Source: VRUE01 sp963702035
GTDB lineage: Bacteria; Actinomycetota; Thermoleophilia; Solirubrobacterales; 70-9
Length of the DNA: 64,000 nucleotides
Direction of reading: 5' to 3'
NCBI GenBank assembly: GCA_963702035.1
Contig: OY969700.1
Coordinates: forward strand, 2,294,001 to 2,358,000
Below are positions 7,398 to 15,718 of this stretch, in pieces. Position 1 is the stretch's first letter; each line of letters starts with the position of its first letter. Both the position numbers and the translations under genes were made by a program. Below the pieces are notes generated by a model. That model made no database searches, had not been told where the DNA came from, and saw nothing but the letters and a program-made list of their open reading frames with translations.

Positions 7398-10300
7398 TCA
7401 GCGGGCGCCGGCGGCGAGTTCGTCGCGCACTTCTTCGATCCCCTCCAGCGTTTTCAGCGCCCCGATACTCGTCGCGACCTCGGCGGCCTCGTCCAGTGGC
7501 TCGCGCGCTCCGTCCAGGCCGGCCGCCAGACGCGCCATCGCGAGTGCCTTGAGCGTCAGCGGCAGCGGCCAGAGCATGCCGCGCTCGCGGGCGCTCTCGC
7601 TCGCCTGCCGGGCCAGCTCCGCGGCCTCCTCGGCGCGGCCGACACCGGTCAGCGCTTCGGCTCGCACCGCTGCCCGCCAAGCCCCTTGCTCTCCGCTGAC
7701 GCCCATCGCTTCGTGGTAGATCCGCTCGGCCTCCTCGATCGAGTCCAGCGCGTCGGCGTATTCCTCCGCCATCATCTGGGCGCTGGCTAGGTTGGAGAGG
7801 GCGACGCTGCGCGAGAACACGTCGCCGAGGCGCTCGGTCAGCTCGCAGTTGCGCCGCGCGAGCGCCACGCCGGCCGCCGCCTCGCCGCGCATTGCCTGCA
7901 GCAGGGCGAGGTTGGCGCGAGCCCAGCCCACCGTCTCAGGGTCGCCGTCCTCGGCGGCCATCGTCAGCCCCGCGTTGAACAGCGCCTCCGCTTCGTCCAT
8001 GCGATCGCGTTCGCGCAGCGTCAGGCCCTTCATCATCGTCGCCCAGGCGATCGGGCTGCCGATCACGATCCCGGCGCCGACGGCGTGGTCGCCGTCGGCC
8101 AGCTCCAGCACCCGGTCGAGCTCGCTTTCGAAGCCGTCGAAGTCTCCCGCGCAGAGGAAGGCATAGGACCCGGCCGCGCGCAGGGCGACCCGCAGCGGCA
8201 GGTCGCCCGATTCGTCGGCCAGCCGGTTCACCTCCCTCACCGCCGCGAGCCACTCGTCCGCCCGGTGGTCGAAGCCCGGCCGCGCCGAGGTCGCCATCTT
8301 CAGCATCGCCAGCGAGTGCAGGTCGCCGGTCTGCGCCGCGATCTCCTCCGCCTCGGCGGCGAGGCGTGCTGCCTCCTCCTCGTCCATCCCCAGCCGCCAG
8401 GCGAATTGCAGTTGCAGCAGGCGCGAGGCGACGGCCAGCGCCGCGCTCTCCTCGCTCTCGGGCAGCTCGGCGGCCAACTCCATCGTCCGTCGCCAGAGCC
8501 GTAGCGCGTCCCCGGGGTGGCTGTTGCCGGCCCAGTAGGCGGCCCGTGCCGACCAGCGTGCCGCCTCCAGCGTCTCGCCGCCGGACTCCATGTGGCTGGC
8601 GATCAGCGCCGCGAGCTCGTCGGCGCGCTCGGGGTTGAGCTCGATCGTCGCCCGGGCGACCGCCGCGTGGGTCGCCGCCCGCTGCTCGCCGAGCTGCGTG
8701 CCATAGGCCACCTCGCGAGTCAGCGGGTGACGGAAGGCGAAGACGCGTTCGGGGTAGAGCTCGGCCTCATAGAGGAAGCCGGCCTCGGTCAGATCGCAGA
8801 GCAGCGGGTCGATCTCGTCGCGCTCGAGGCCGGCGGTGAGCCGCAGGGCTCGCTCCGCGACCTCCTTGCCGACAACCGAGGCCACCTGCAGCAGCCGCTT
8901 CGCCTCAGGGTCGAGCCGGTCGATGCGTGCGGCGAGCACCGTCTGCACGCTGGCCGGCACACTGCTGTCCTCGACCGCCCGGACCAGCCGGTAGGCGCCG
9001 CGCTTCCCCTCGAGCCCGCCGGACTCGGCGAGCTCGCGGACGATCTCCTCGATGAAGAAGGGGTTGCCGGCGGTGCGCTCGTGGATCAGCTCGGCGAGGC
9101 CGTCCAGCGAAGGGTCCTCGCCGGCGAGGTCGCGCAGCAGCTCCGCCGTGTCGGCCGGGCCGAGTGGCTGCAGGGCGATCTCGCGGTAATCCGGGGGACC
9201 CGCCCACGGCCGCTCGTACTCGGGTCGGAAGTTGACGACGACGAGCGTCGGCGTGCCCTCGACCGCGGCAAAGAGCTCGCCGAGCATGCCGGCGCTGCCC
9301 TCGTCGAGCCAGTGCAGATCCTCGATCAGGCAGACGATCGGCTCGTCGCGGTTGGGGGCGCGGACGAGGTGGCAGACGATCCCGCGCAGCGCCCGCTCGC
9401 GCGCCTCGGCGCTCAGCTGCGGCGCGGGGCGGGCCGGGTCGGGGACGCCGAGGAAGTCGAAGAGGATCGGCAGCTCGCTGGCGAAATCCGGATCGAGCAG
9501 CAGCGCCCGCCCGGCGATCTTCTCGCGCACGAGTCGCTCCGGGTCGGCGTCGGCGATGCCGAAGTAGGCGCGCAGCATCTGCAGCACCGGCATGAAGGGG
9601 ATTTCGCGCCCGTGCGCCTGTGCCTGCGCCTCGAAGACCTCGATCCCGCCGCCGCGCGCCCGGCTGACGAACTCGCCGCAGAGGCGGCTCTTGCCGATGC
9701 CCGGCTCGGCGACGATCCCGACGACCGCACCGGCGCCTTCGCGGGCGCGCCCCAGCCCCGCCTCCAGCACGGCGGTCTCCTCGTCGCGGCCGACGAAGCG
9801 CGAGAAGCCGCGCTCGCGCGAGAGGTCGAGCCGCGATCGTGCCGCCCCGACGCCAGCCAGCTCGAACACCCGCACCGGGCGGCTCGCGCCCTTGATCTCG
9901 AACTCGCCCAGATCCTCCAGCTCGAAATAACCGTGGGCGAGCTCGGCGGCGGCCTCGGTCAGGTAGGCCCGGCCGGGCTCGGCAAGCGCCTCCATCCGCT
10001 GCGCGAGGCCGACGGTGTGGCCGACGGCGGTGTAGCCGCCGTCGGCGCCGAGGCCGATCTCGCCGGCGATCACCTCGCCCGAGTTGATCCCGATCCGGGC
10101 GGAGAAGTTGAGCCCGTGCTTGCGGCGCAGTTCGGCGGCGTACCCGGCGATGTCGTCGAGCATCCGCAGCGCCGCGAAGCAGGCGCGCCGGGCGTGATCC
10201 TCGTGCGCGACCGGGGCGCCGAAGATGGCCATGATCCCGTCGCCGGTGAATTTGTCGACGGTGCCCTCGAAGCGGTGCACCTCGTCGGAGAGGATCGAGA

Positions 10301-10436
10301 AGAACCCCTGCATGATGTCGCGCCATTGCTCGGGGTCGTGCTGCTCCGCCAGGTCCATCGAACCCTTGACGTCGGCGAAGAGCACGGTGACCTGCTTGCG
10401 CTCACCGTCGGCCTCGATGCGATCGGCACTGGTCAC
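7398..10436 (-). CDS. Adenylate/guanylate cyclase domain, AAA ATPase and TPR signalling protein
   Basis: 1012 aa. Residues about 12-190 are a class III cyclase homology domain (VTVLFADVKGSMDLAEQ, then FTGDGIMAIFGAPVAHEDHA, with the two metal-binding Asp positions present). A STAND/AAA ATPase follows with Walker A GIVAEPGIGKSRL and Walker B-like VCLIEDLHWLDEGS. The C-terminal half is helical TPR-like repeats. No C-terminal LuxR HTH is seen. GTG 10436 was chosen because the cyclase motif begins about 15 residues later; the frame stays open far upstream but that part reads through a divergent gene. Likely a cytoplasmic signal-integrating protein; whether the cyclase is active is unknown. Confidence 0.85.
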   Translation of the reverse strand: MTSADRIEADGERKQVTVLFADVKGSMDLAEQHDPEQWRDIMQGFFSILSDEVHRFEGTVDKFTGDGIMAIFGAPVAHEDHARRACFAALRMLDDIAGYAAELRRKHGLNFSARIGINSGEVIAGEIGLGADGGYTAVGHTVGLAQRMEALAEPGRAYLTEAAAELAHGYFELEDLGEFEIKGASRPVRVFELAGVGAARSRLDLSRERGFSRFVGRDEETAVLEAGLGRAREGAGAVVGIVAEPGIGKSRLCGEFVSRARGGGIEVFEAQAQAHGREIPFMPVLQMLRAYFGIADADPERLVREKIAGRALLLDPDFASELPILFDFLGVPDPARPAPQLSAEARERALRGIVCHLVRAPNRDEPIVCLIEDLHWLDEGSAGMLGELFAAVEGTPTLVVVNFRPEYERPWAGPPDYREIALQPLGPADTAELLRDLAGEDPSLDGLAELIHERTAGNPFFIEEIVRELAESGGLEGKRGAYRLVRAVEDSSVPASVQTVLAARIDRLDPEAKRLLQVASVVGKEVAERALRLTAGLERDEIDPLLCDLTEAGFLYEAELYPERVFAFRHPLTREVAYGTQLGEQRAATHAAVARATIELNPERADELAALIASHMESGGETLEAARWSARAAYWAGNSHPGDALRLWRRTMELAAELPESEESAALAVASRLLQLQFAWRLGMDEEEAARLAAEAEEIAAQTGDLHSLAMLKMATSARPGFDHRADEWLAAVREVNRLADESGDLPLRVALRAAGSYAFLCAGDFDGFESELDRVLELADGDHAVGAGIVIGSPIAWATMMKGLTLRERDRMDEAEALFNAGLTMAAEDGDPETVGWARANLALLQAMRGEAAAGVALARRNCELTERLGDVFSRSVALSNLASAQMMAEEYADALDSIEEAERIYHEAMGVSGEQGAWRAAVRAEALTGVGRAEEAAELARQASESARERGMLWPLPLTLKALAMARLAAGLDGAREPLDEAAEVATSIGALKTLEGIEEVRDELAAGAR

Positions 10437-10490
10437 AGAGTCCCAATCGTACGCCCCGAAGACACCTATACTGGCCGCACGCAAGCCGAT

Positions 10491-10504
10491 TGACTGGTCA
10501 GTCA
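10491..10504. promoter_or_regulatory. Palindromic operator candidate between divergent cyclase and nitrilase genes
   Basis: TGACTG-GT-CAGTCA, symmetric apart from its two centre bases, sits 22 nt before the nitrilase start and 54 nt before the cyclase start. Its size and symmetry fit a TetR-type site. A TetR gene lies in the nitrilase operon (11363), so autoregulation of this divergent promoter is a natural inference. Related palindromes occur at 59241 and 63754. Confidence 0.5.
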
Positions 10505-10526
10505 GCCCACTGGGAGAGGACTCGAA

Positions 10527-11363
10527 GTGCGCGTAGCGGCGGTGCAGCTCAACTCGAACGGTGACAGGGCGCGAAACCTCTCCGCCGCCGAGCGCCTGGT
10601 GCGCGCGGCCGCCGGCGACGGCGCCGAACTTGTTGCGTTGCCGGAGAAGTGGAACCTGTTCGCATCCGGCGAGGAGATGGCGGCCGGCGCCGAGGCGCTC
10701 GACGGGCCCAGCCTCGCCGCCGCGCGCTCCTGGGCCCGCGAGCTGGGGATCCACCTGCTCGCCGGCAGCATCGCCGAGCGCGCCGCCGACCCGGGCGAGA
10801 AGGCGTTCAACACCTCGGTCCTGATCGGGGCCGACGGCGAAGACCTCGCCGCCTACCGCAAGATCCACATGTTCGACGTCGAGGCCGGCGGTGTCGCCTA
10901 CCGCGAGTCCGAGTACGAGCAGGCCGGCGAGGAGATCGTCTCGGCGACGGTCAACGGCCTGGAGCTCGGTCTCACCGTCTGTTACGACCTGCGCTTCCCC
11001 GAGCTGTACCGGATCCTCGCCGTGCGCGGCGCGCGGCTGCTCGCGGTCCCCTCGGCCTTCACCGCCGCCACCGGCCGCGATCACTGGGAGGTGCTGCTGC
11101 GCGCCCGGGCGATCGAGAACCAGGTCTTCGTCATCGCCCCCAACCAGGTCGGCGAGGCGGCGCCCCACTACAGCTCCTACGGGCACTCGGCGATCGTCGA
11201 TCCCTGGGGAACGGTGCTCGCCGTCGCGCACGACGAGGAGTGCTTCGTGGCCACCGAGCTCGACTTCGCGGCCCAGGAGCGGGTCAGGGAGCAGCTGCCC
11301 TCGCTCGCCAACCGCCGCCCAGAGGCCTACCGCTGGCCGCAACTGCTGGAGGCCCACGCCTGA
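10527..11363 (+). CDS. Carbon-nitrogen hydrolase (nitrilase superfamily, Nit2/omega-amidase-like)
   Basis: 278 aa amidase-fold enzyme that hydrolyses an amide or nitrile C-N bond. The catalytic Glu-Lys-Cys triad is visible: E40 in VALPEKWN, K112 in YRKIHMFD and C152 in LTVCYDLRFPELYR. RKIHMFDV and CYDLRFPELYR are characteristic of the Nit1/Nit2 branch, whose members act on omega-amides or deaminated glutathione. GTG 10527 follows GGGAGAGGA by a good distance. The TetR gene starts inside its stop codon (TGATG), so they are one operon. Confidence 0.88.
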   Translation: MRVAAVQLNSNGDRARNLSAAERLVRAAAGDGAELVALPEKWNLFASGEEMAAGAEALDGPSLAAARSWARELGIHLLAGSIAERAADPGEKAFNTSVLIGADGEDLAAYRKIHMFDVEAGGVAYRESEYEQAGEEIVSATVNGLELGLTVCYDLRFPELYRILAVRGARLLAVPSAFTAATGRDHWEVLLRARAIENQVFVIAPNQVGEAAPHYSSYGHSAIVDPWGTVLAVAHDEECFVATELDFAAQERVREQLPSLANRRPEAYRWPQLLEAHA

Positions 11364-11971
11364 TGGCCTCCTCCAAAGCCGCCCCCGCGATCGACAAGCG
11401 CCGCCAGATCCTCGATGCGGCGGTCCGGGTCTTCGCCCGCCAGGGCTTCCACTCGACCCGCGTCGCCGATATCGCCGACGAGGCGGGCGTCGCCTACGGC
11501 CTCGTCTACCACTACTTCAAGTCGAAGGACGAGGTCCTCAACGAGCTCTTCAGCGAGCGCTGGTCGCTGCTGCTGACGGCGATCGAGGAGGCCGACGCCA
11601 GCGAGGCGACCCCGCGCGCCAAGCTCGAGGCTGTCGCCGGCTTCATCGTCGAGTCCTACCGCCACGACCCGGAGCTGATGAAGGTGATCATCGTCGAGGT
11701 CACCCGCGCCGCCAACTCGTTCGGCCGCACCCACCTGCCGGAGATCCGCCGTGCCTACGACTCGATCGCCAAGATCGTCGCCGACGGCCAGCAGGCCGGC
11801 GCCTTCCGTCGCGACATCGACCCGACCTTTGCCTCGATGTCGTTCTACGGCGCGATCGAGCAGCAGCTCTCCGGTTGGATCTTCGAGCTGATCCCGGCGA
11901 CCGACAACGACTTCGAGCAGGCAAAGTCTCTTGTCACGGCGACGATCTGCGACGGGCTCGAGCCTCGATAG
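11363..11971 (+). CDS. TetR family transcriptional regulator
   Basis: 202 aa. The N-terminal HTH spans about residues 12-60: RRQILDAAVRVFARQGFHSTRVADIADEAGVAYGLVYHYFKSKDEVL, a canonical TetR helix-turn-helix. The C-terminal half is the variable ligand-binding helical domain. ATG overlaps the nitrilase stop. The VYHYFKSKDEVL form is common in regulators of fatty-acid genes. Candidate targets are the palindromes at 10491, 59241 and 63754, by inference from motif similarity only. Confidence 0.92.
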   Translation: MASSKAAPAIDKRRQILDAAVRVFARQGFHSTRVADIADEAGVAYGLVYHYFKSKDEVLNELFSERWSLLLTAIEEADASEATPRAKLEAVAGFIVESYRHDPELMKVIIVEVTRAANSFGRTHLPEIRRAYDSIAKIVADGQQAGAFRRDIDPTFASMSFYGAIEQQLSGWIFELIPATDNDFEQAKSLVTATICDGLEPR

Positions 11972-11986
11972 GTAAGGTCGGGCGCG

Positions 11987-12121
11987 ATGGACAACGAGAT
12001 CGTCAAACGCCTCGCCTGGAGCGGCCTGCTCGCCGCCAGCAGCGCGCTTGCCAGCATCGCCGCCGCAAGGCTCGCCGCGATCGTCTGGAGGCGCGTCTTC
12101 GAAGAGGACCCGCCGGAGTAG
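11987..12121 (+). CDS. Small DUF4235-like membrane peptide, 44 aa
   Basis: ATG 11987 to TAG 12121 encodes MDNEIVKRLAWSGLLAASSA, an Ala-rich hydrophobic stretch, then WRRVFEEDPPE. A single membrane-spanning helix ending in a basic then acidic tail resembles the actinobacterial DUF4235 family, although shorter than usual. It lies 10 nt before a Holin-X gene and two genes before a DUF3618 gene, a neighbourhood in which DUF4235-like genes are common. Function unknown. Confidence 0.6.
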   Translation: MDNEIVKRLAWSGLLAASSALASIAAARLAAIVWRRVFEEDPPE

Positions 12122-12130
12122 CCGGTCACA

Positions 12131-12565
12131 GTGGCCGACCCGACCGCGACCCCGCCGCAGGATCCCGAGGACCGCTCGGTAGCCGAGCTCGTCTTCGACG
12201 TCTCCGAACGAGCCTCCTCGCTGGTCCGCGAGGAGATCGAGCTCGCCAAGACGGAGATCGGCGAGAAAGTCGGCAAGATCCTGCGCGGCTCGGTCGTCGG
12301 CGTCGCCGCCGGCACCTTCGCCTTCCTCGCCCTGATCCTGATCATGGAGGGGGTGGCCTGGCTGCTCAACGAAGAGCTCTTCGACGGCAAGACCTGGCCC
12401 GGCTTCTTCATCGAGGCGGCGATGTTCCTGCTGATCGCCGGCCTCGCCGGCCTCTTCGCCTACCGCTCCGTCCAGGCGGGCGCCCCGCCGCTGCCCGAGC
12501 AGGCGATCGAGGAGGCAAAGCAGATCCGCAGCACGCTTGAAGGCGAGGGGGCTGAGAAGAAATGA
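12131..12565 (+). CDS. Putative actinobacterial Holin-X family membrane protein
   Basis: 144 aa. An amphipathic N-terminal helix (VAELVFDVSERASSLVREEIELAKTEI) leads to two hydrophobic helices at about 57-80 and 97-117 and a charged C-terminus. This matches Holin superfamily III (PF07332). Despite the name these are chromosomal membrane proteins with no proven lytic role. GTG start 9 nt after the previous stop; it overlaps the DUF3618 gene by 4 nt (ATGA). Confidence 0.75.
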   Translation: MADPTATPPQDPEDRSVAELVFDVSERASSLVREEIELAKTEIGEKVGKILRGSVVGVAAGTFAFLALILIMEGVAWLLNEELFDGKTWPGFFIEAAMFLLIAGLAGLFAYRSVQAGAPPLPEQAIEEAKQIRSTLEGEGAEKK

Positions 12566-12771
12566 GCGAACGCACCGCGGCCGATATCCGCCGTGACATC
12601 GACCTGCAGCGAAAGGACCTGGGCCGCTCGGTCGAAGCCCTGCGCGGCCGCGTCACCGAGCTCACCGACTGGCGCCGCCAGGTCAAAGAGCACCGCGGTC
12701 AGCTGATCGTCGGCGCCGCGGTGGCGGGCTTTGCGGTCGGTCTGCTGGCGATGCGCCGCCGCCGCAGCTGA
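12562..12771 (+). CDS. DUF3618 family protein
   Basis: 69 aa. Begins SERTAADIRRDIDLQRKDLGRSVEALRGRVTELTDW, the typical DUF3618 amphipathic helix, and ends in a hydrophobic segment (IVGAAVAGFAVGLLAM) followed by RRRRS, so it is a tail-anchored membrane protein. It is translationally coupled to the holin-like gene. Family function is unknown; it always travels with such envelope proteins. Confidence 0.82.
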   Translation: MSERTAADIRRDIDLQRKDLGRSVEALRGRVTELTDWRRQVKEHRGQLIVGAAVAGFAVGLLAMRRRRS

Positions 12772-12861
12772 CGGCCCCTGGCGTCGCCATGCGGCGTCCT
12801 CAGTCGTCCTCCTCGGGTCACGCACTTATGTGCGCTCCCCTCGTCGTCCTCCCTGCGTCCT

Positions 12862-13174
12862 CATATGGAGAGCTCCTCGTCAAGTGCCCAGGGTCGATCG
12901 GGCCCCTGACGGGCCGCTGCTGTCCAGCGGCGCTCTCGGGGCGACACGGGCGGGATCCAGGTACGTCGACTGCACCGTCAGCCTCATATGCGGGGGCTGG
13001 CTACCCCATGACCGCCGATTCGTCGCGTGGCCTGCAGTCTTGAAGCGGGCGCGGCCGGCGAGCACATCCGCCGACTGCCCGAGGACGCAACGCAGGCCGC
13101 AAAGCGGCGACGTGCTGGCCTCACTTGCTCCCGTGTCGCCCCGACAGCGTCGAGGGCGTTCCTTTCGCGGTGCC
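12862..13174 (-). ncRNA. Candidate bridge/seek RNA in the non-coding end of IS copy 1
   Basis: The region downstream of the transposase has no credible gene. Read on the minus strand it holds TGCGTCCT (13089-13082), complementary to the target side AGGACGCA present at both insertion sites, in the loop of a stem AGCAC/GTGCT. About 95 nt further on it holds CATATGAG (12990-12983), identical to the left donor end plus core, followed by ACGGT, which matches the other donor end. The order target loop then donor loop is that known for IS110 bridge RNAs. RNA ends are not determined. Confidence 0.6.
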
Positions 13175-14278
13175 TCAGCCCAGCTGACCCACCTCCCACA
13201 CGAAGGCACCCAGCTCGCGCGCCAACGCGATCCTGACCACGTTGGCGGGCTTGCCACGCTCGAGGCGAAGGCGTTGCCAACGGTTGTGCAGACGCCGCTG
13301 GGCGCGCCAGCCGATCGCACAGGCACGGGGGTCGGCGCCGCGCTGGCGCTTCTCCAGTGCGCTGCCCACCCGGGGCTGGTGGCGGTAGTGGTGGGCTGCC
13401 TCGACGAGAAGACGGCGGGCGTGCGGAGAGCCGGCCTTGGTGATCGGCCCGCGCCGGCTTCGCTCACCGGAGGAGTGCTCGGAGGGCACGATGCCGAAGT
13501 AGGCCATCAGCGAGGCCGGGCGCTCAAAGCGCCTCAGGTCTCCCGCCTCTGCGCACAGGCCAAGCGCCGTCAGCGTGTTGATCCCGCGCAGGCAGCGCAG
13601 CCGGGCGATCGTCTCGGCCCACGGCGACTCAGGCCACAGCTCCTCGATCGTCCGCTCAGAAGCACCCCGTCGCTGTTCGAGCGCCACCACCGCGGCCAGG
13701 TAGTCCTCGAGCACGGCCCGCGAGGCGCCGTCGGGGAACCTGATCGCCTCCAGCCAACGCAAGTGGGCCTGTGTCCAGGCAGAACCGGGGCCCTCCCAGC
13801 GCAGCTCGCGGCGCAAGAGGAACTTGCCGAGCCGGTGACGGGCTCTCATCAGGTCGGCTCGGATCGCCTCCCGGCAGCGGGTCAGATCTCGGAAGCGCTC
13901 CTCCTCGGGGGTCGGGATGCGCACGAAGCGCAGTTCCCCCGCGAGGCACAGCCGCGCCAGCCGCTCGGCGTCGCGGCGATCGGTCTTGACCCGGTCGCTC
14001 GGCGCTTTGGGTATCGACCCCGGGGCACAGACGCGCACGTCGAGGTGACGTTCGGCGCCCCCTCGCGCGAGCCCGAAGCCGGTCGGTCCGGCCTCATAGA
14101 CCGCGAGGAGGGGAGCCTCGAGCCCTTCCAGGAAGTCGAGTGCTCCTCGCGGTGGGCCGTTCAGTCGTCGCGAGCGGAGCTCGCCTGTCTCGGGATGAAG
14201 AACGCAGGCGTGAGTCTGTGTGGCGTGGACGTCGAGTCCCACCACGCTTTTAGGCTGGGGCATGTCGGCACCTCCCAT
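13175..14278 (-). CDS. IS110 family transposase (DEDD recombinase), copy 1
   Basis: 367 aa. The N-terminal RuvC-like DEDD domain has D16 in VVGLDVHA, E62 in VYEAGPTG and D100/D103 in KTDRRDAERLARL. The C-terminal Transposase_20 domain has CLRGINTLTALGLCAEAGDLRRF and the serine-bearing SEHSSGERSRRGPITKAGS. Both domains are full length, so it should be active. The first ATG gives MGGADMPQPK; a second ATG five codons later is equally possible. A strong hairpin (GGCCGCGGG/CCCGCGGCC, 14291-14313) lies just upstream and may limit translation. Confidence 0.95.
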   Translation of the reverse strand: MGGADMPQPKSVVGLDVHATQTHACVLHPETGELRSRRLNGPPRGALDFLEGLEAPLLAVYEAGPTGFGLARGGAERHLDVRVCAPGSIPKAPSDRVKTDRRDAERLARLCLAGELRFVRIPTPEEERFRDLTRCREAIRADLMRARHRLGKFLLRRELRWEGPGSAWTQAHLRWLEAIRFPDGASRAVLEDYLAAVVALEQRRGASERTIEELWPESPWAETIARLRCLRGINTLTALGLCAEAGDLRRFERPASLMAYFGIVPSEHSSGERSRRGPITKAGSPHARRLLVEAAHHYRHQPRVGSALEKRQRGADPRACAIGWRAQRRLHNRWQRLRLERGKPANVVRIALARELGAFVWEVGQLG

Positions 14279-14416
14279 GATTGGGGTGTCGGCCGCGGGG
14301 ACATCCCGCGGCCCAGTCCCCGCATCGTCATGCGCGGGGTGCCGACCTACCTACCGCTGGGGCCGGTCAGCACTCCATACGGTCTTGCCTGGCAACACCA
14401 GGGTCGCGTCAGCGAG

Positions 14417-15292
14417 TCAGCTCAAGACCGACTTCGAGACGCTGCCTATGCCGAGCAGGCCTGGGCCGACGTGGGCGCCGAGGACGGCGCCGATCTCGGA
14501 GATGAAGGCCGGTTCGCAGCCGAAGATCTCGCGCGCGTCGTCGGCCAGGGCGGCAGCCGTCTCGTCATCCTGGATGTGCTGGACGACCCAGGCGTCGAGC
14601 CCGGACTCGTGGCGCTCGCGAGCGTAGTCGCGCAGGCGCTCGATCGAGCGGGCGCGGGTACGGACCCGCTCCACCGGCGTGATCTCCTCCTCCAGGGTGA
14701 GGATCGGCTTGATCTTCAGAGCCGAGCCGATGAAGGCGCTGGCGCCGCCGATCCGCCCGCCTCGCCGCAGGTACTCGAGGGTGTCGATCGCGAACCACAT
14801 CCTCAGCTCCTCGCGGGTCTGGTTGGCGCGGGCGAGCGCGGCGTTGGCGTCGCTACCGGATGCGGCAGCGGCAGCGGCGCCGAGCGCGCAGAGACCCATT
14901 CCGCCGGCCGCCGAGCGCGAGTCGAAGACCTTGATCCGCTCGCCGTCCTTGCCTTCGTCGATGAGCTGCTGGCGGGCCTGGCCGGCGGCCTCGAAGGTGC
15001 CGGAGATCCCGGCCGAGATATGGACCGAGGCGATTTCACGGCCGGCGTCGAGCAGTGGTTCGTAGACGGCGAGGAAGTCGCCGATGGAAGGTTGAGAGGT
15101 CGTCGCGCCGCTCTCGGATGCCCGCAGGCGCTCGAAGAAGGCACCGTAATCGCCGACCTCGGTCTCCTTCTGCTGCTCGCCTTCGATCGAGACGTAGAGG
15201 CTGACCAGCTCGATACCGCGTTCGGCACGGAGCTGGGTGGGCAGGTAGGCCGTGCTGTCGCAGACGACGGCGGTTGGGGCGCTCGGACTCAA
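14417..15292 (-). CDS. DegV family fatty-acid-binding protein
   Basis: 291 aa, full length. DegV proteins bind a fatty acid; in Gram-positive bacteria FakB homologues present it to FakA kinase. Seen here are VCDSTAYLPTQL at the start, the binding-site Thr/Ser segment ATTSQPSIGDF, HISAGISGTFEAA, VFDSRSAAGGMG, RGGRIGGASAFIGSALKIKPIL and the C-terminal HVGPGLLGIG. No FakA-like kinase is in the window. Insertion-sequence copy 1 ends about 30 bp past its stop codon and leaves the gene intact. It diverges from the HesB gene. Confidence 0.9.
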   Translation of the reverse strand: MSPSAPTAVVCDSTAYLPTQLRAERGIELVSLYVSIEGEQQKETEVGDYGAFFERLRASESGATTSQPSIGDFLAVYEPLLDAGREIASVHISAGISGTFEAAGQARQQLIDEGKDGERIKVFDSRSAAGGMGLCALGAAAAAASGSDANAALARANQTREELRMWFAIDTLEYLRRGGRIGGASAFIGSALKIKPILTLEEEITPVERVRTRARSIERLRDYARERHESGLDAWVVQHIQDDETAAALADDAREIFGCEPAFISEIGAVLGAHVGPGLLGIGSVSKSVLS

Positions 15293-15333
15293 GGGCGGCC
15301 GATTCTCGCAGACCTGCCGCTACACTTAATGAA

Positions 15334-15717
15334 GTGACTGAGGCGACCACCAACAGCCCACAGGAGGCGATCGTCCTCACCGACAAGGCCGCCGGGAAGA
15401 TCGGCGAGCTGCTTGGCGGTCAGGACGACTCCGAGGGCCAGGCGCTGCGCGTCGCCGTTCGCGGCGGCGGCTGTTCCGGCTTCCAGTACGCGCTCGCCTT
15501 CGACCGCGCCAAGGACGACGACCACGTCTTCGAGGTCGACGGCGTCGCCGTCGTCGTCGACAAAGTCAGCATGCAGTTCGTCTTCGGCTCAGAGGTCGAC
15601 TACGTAGAAGGGCTTCAGGGGGCGGGCTTTCAAGTCAATAACCCGAACGTGGTTGCTGCTTGCGGATGTGGTTCCTCCTTCCAAGTGAAAGAGGACGCGG
15701 CGCCCGCAGCTGTGTAG
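15334..15717 (+). CDS. HesB/IscA/ErpA-type iron-sulfur cluster assembly protein
   Basis: A-type Fe-S carrier of 127 aa from GTG 15334. The three conserved cysteines are present: one in RGGGCSGFQYAL and two in NVVAACGCGSSF. Family residues IVLTDKAAGKI and VDYVEGLQGAGFQVNNPN are also there. An upstream in-frame start would add about 20 unrelated residues. It faces Grx4 and BolA genes 130 bp away, both partners in Fe-S trafficking, so the three probably supply clusters together. Confidence 0.92.
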   Translation: MTEATTNSPQEAIVLTDKAAGKIGELLGGQDDSEGQALRVAVRGGGCSGFQYALAFDRAKDDDHVFEVDGVAVVVDKVSMQFVFGSEVDYVEGLQGAGFQVNNPNVVAACGCGSSFQVKEDAAPAAV

Positions 15718-15718
15718 C

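Larger units (their letters stand above)
12860..14385 (-). mobile_element. IS110 family (IS1111-type) insertion sequence, copy 1
   Basis: Comparing this region with 20773-22298 gives identical sequence from CATATGGAG to CATACGGT, flanked in both by CT (12860-12861 and 14384-14385), so CT is the likely core dinucleotide. Subterminal inverted repeats TATGGAG (12864-12870) and CTCCATA (14373-14379) are the IS1111 signature. About 1.52 kb, one transposase on the minus strand, about 105 bp before it and 313 bp after it. No other target duplication. Only single-base differences from copy 2 were noticed (for example at 12968 and at the Q/H codon near 14218), so transposition is recent. Confidence 0.92.
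12775..14403. repeat. Family G palindromic repeat, copy G1, split by an insertion sequence
   Basis: The left part (12775-12861) runs CCCCTGGCGTCGCCA, GCGGCGTCCTCAGTCG, a CACGCACTTATGTGCG hairpin and CTCCCTGCGTCCT, where the insertion sequence begins. After it (from 14384) the sequence resumes CTTGCC and TGGCAACACCAGGG, which is the complement of the left arm with two mismatches. Removing the insertion sequence restores a palindrome between the DUF3618 and DegV stop codons. Confidence 0.85.

Noticed and set aside
10436..10527. Nitrilase and cyclase as one functional unit
   Set aside because: They are divergent and share only a promoter region; nothing in the domains links them.
7398..11357. 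A 1319-codon minus-strand frame reaching to 11357
   Set aside because: Beyond 10436 it is antisense to the nitrilase gene. High GC makes such stop-free antisense frames common here, and the cyclase domain begins near 10400.
12131..12771. Prophage remnant suggested by the holin family name
   Set aside because: Holin-X/DUF3618 genes are chromosomal in actinobacteria; there are no other phage genes.
12861..13174. Open frames in the insertion-sequence non-coding end (for example 12984-13280 minus)
   Set aside because: No protein features; the region is better explained by structured RNA.
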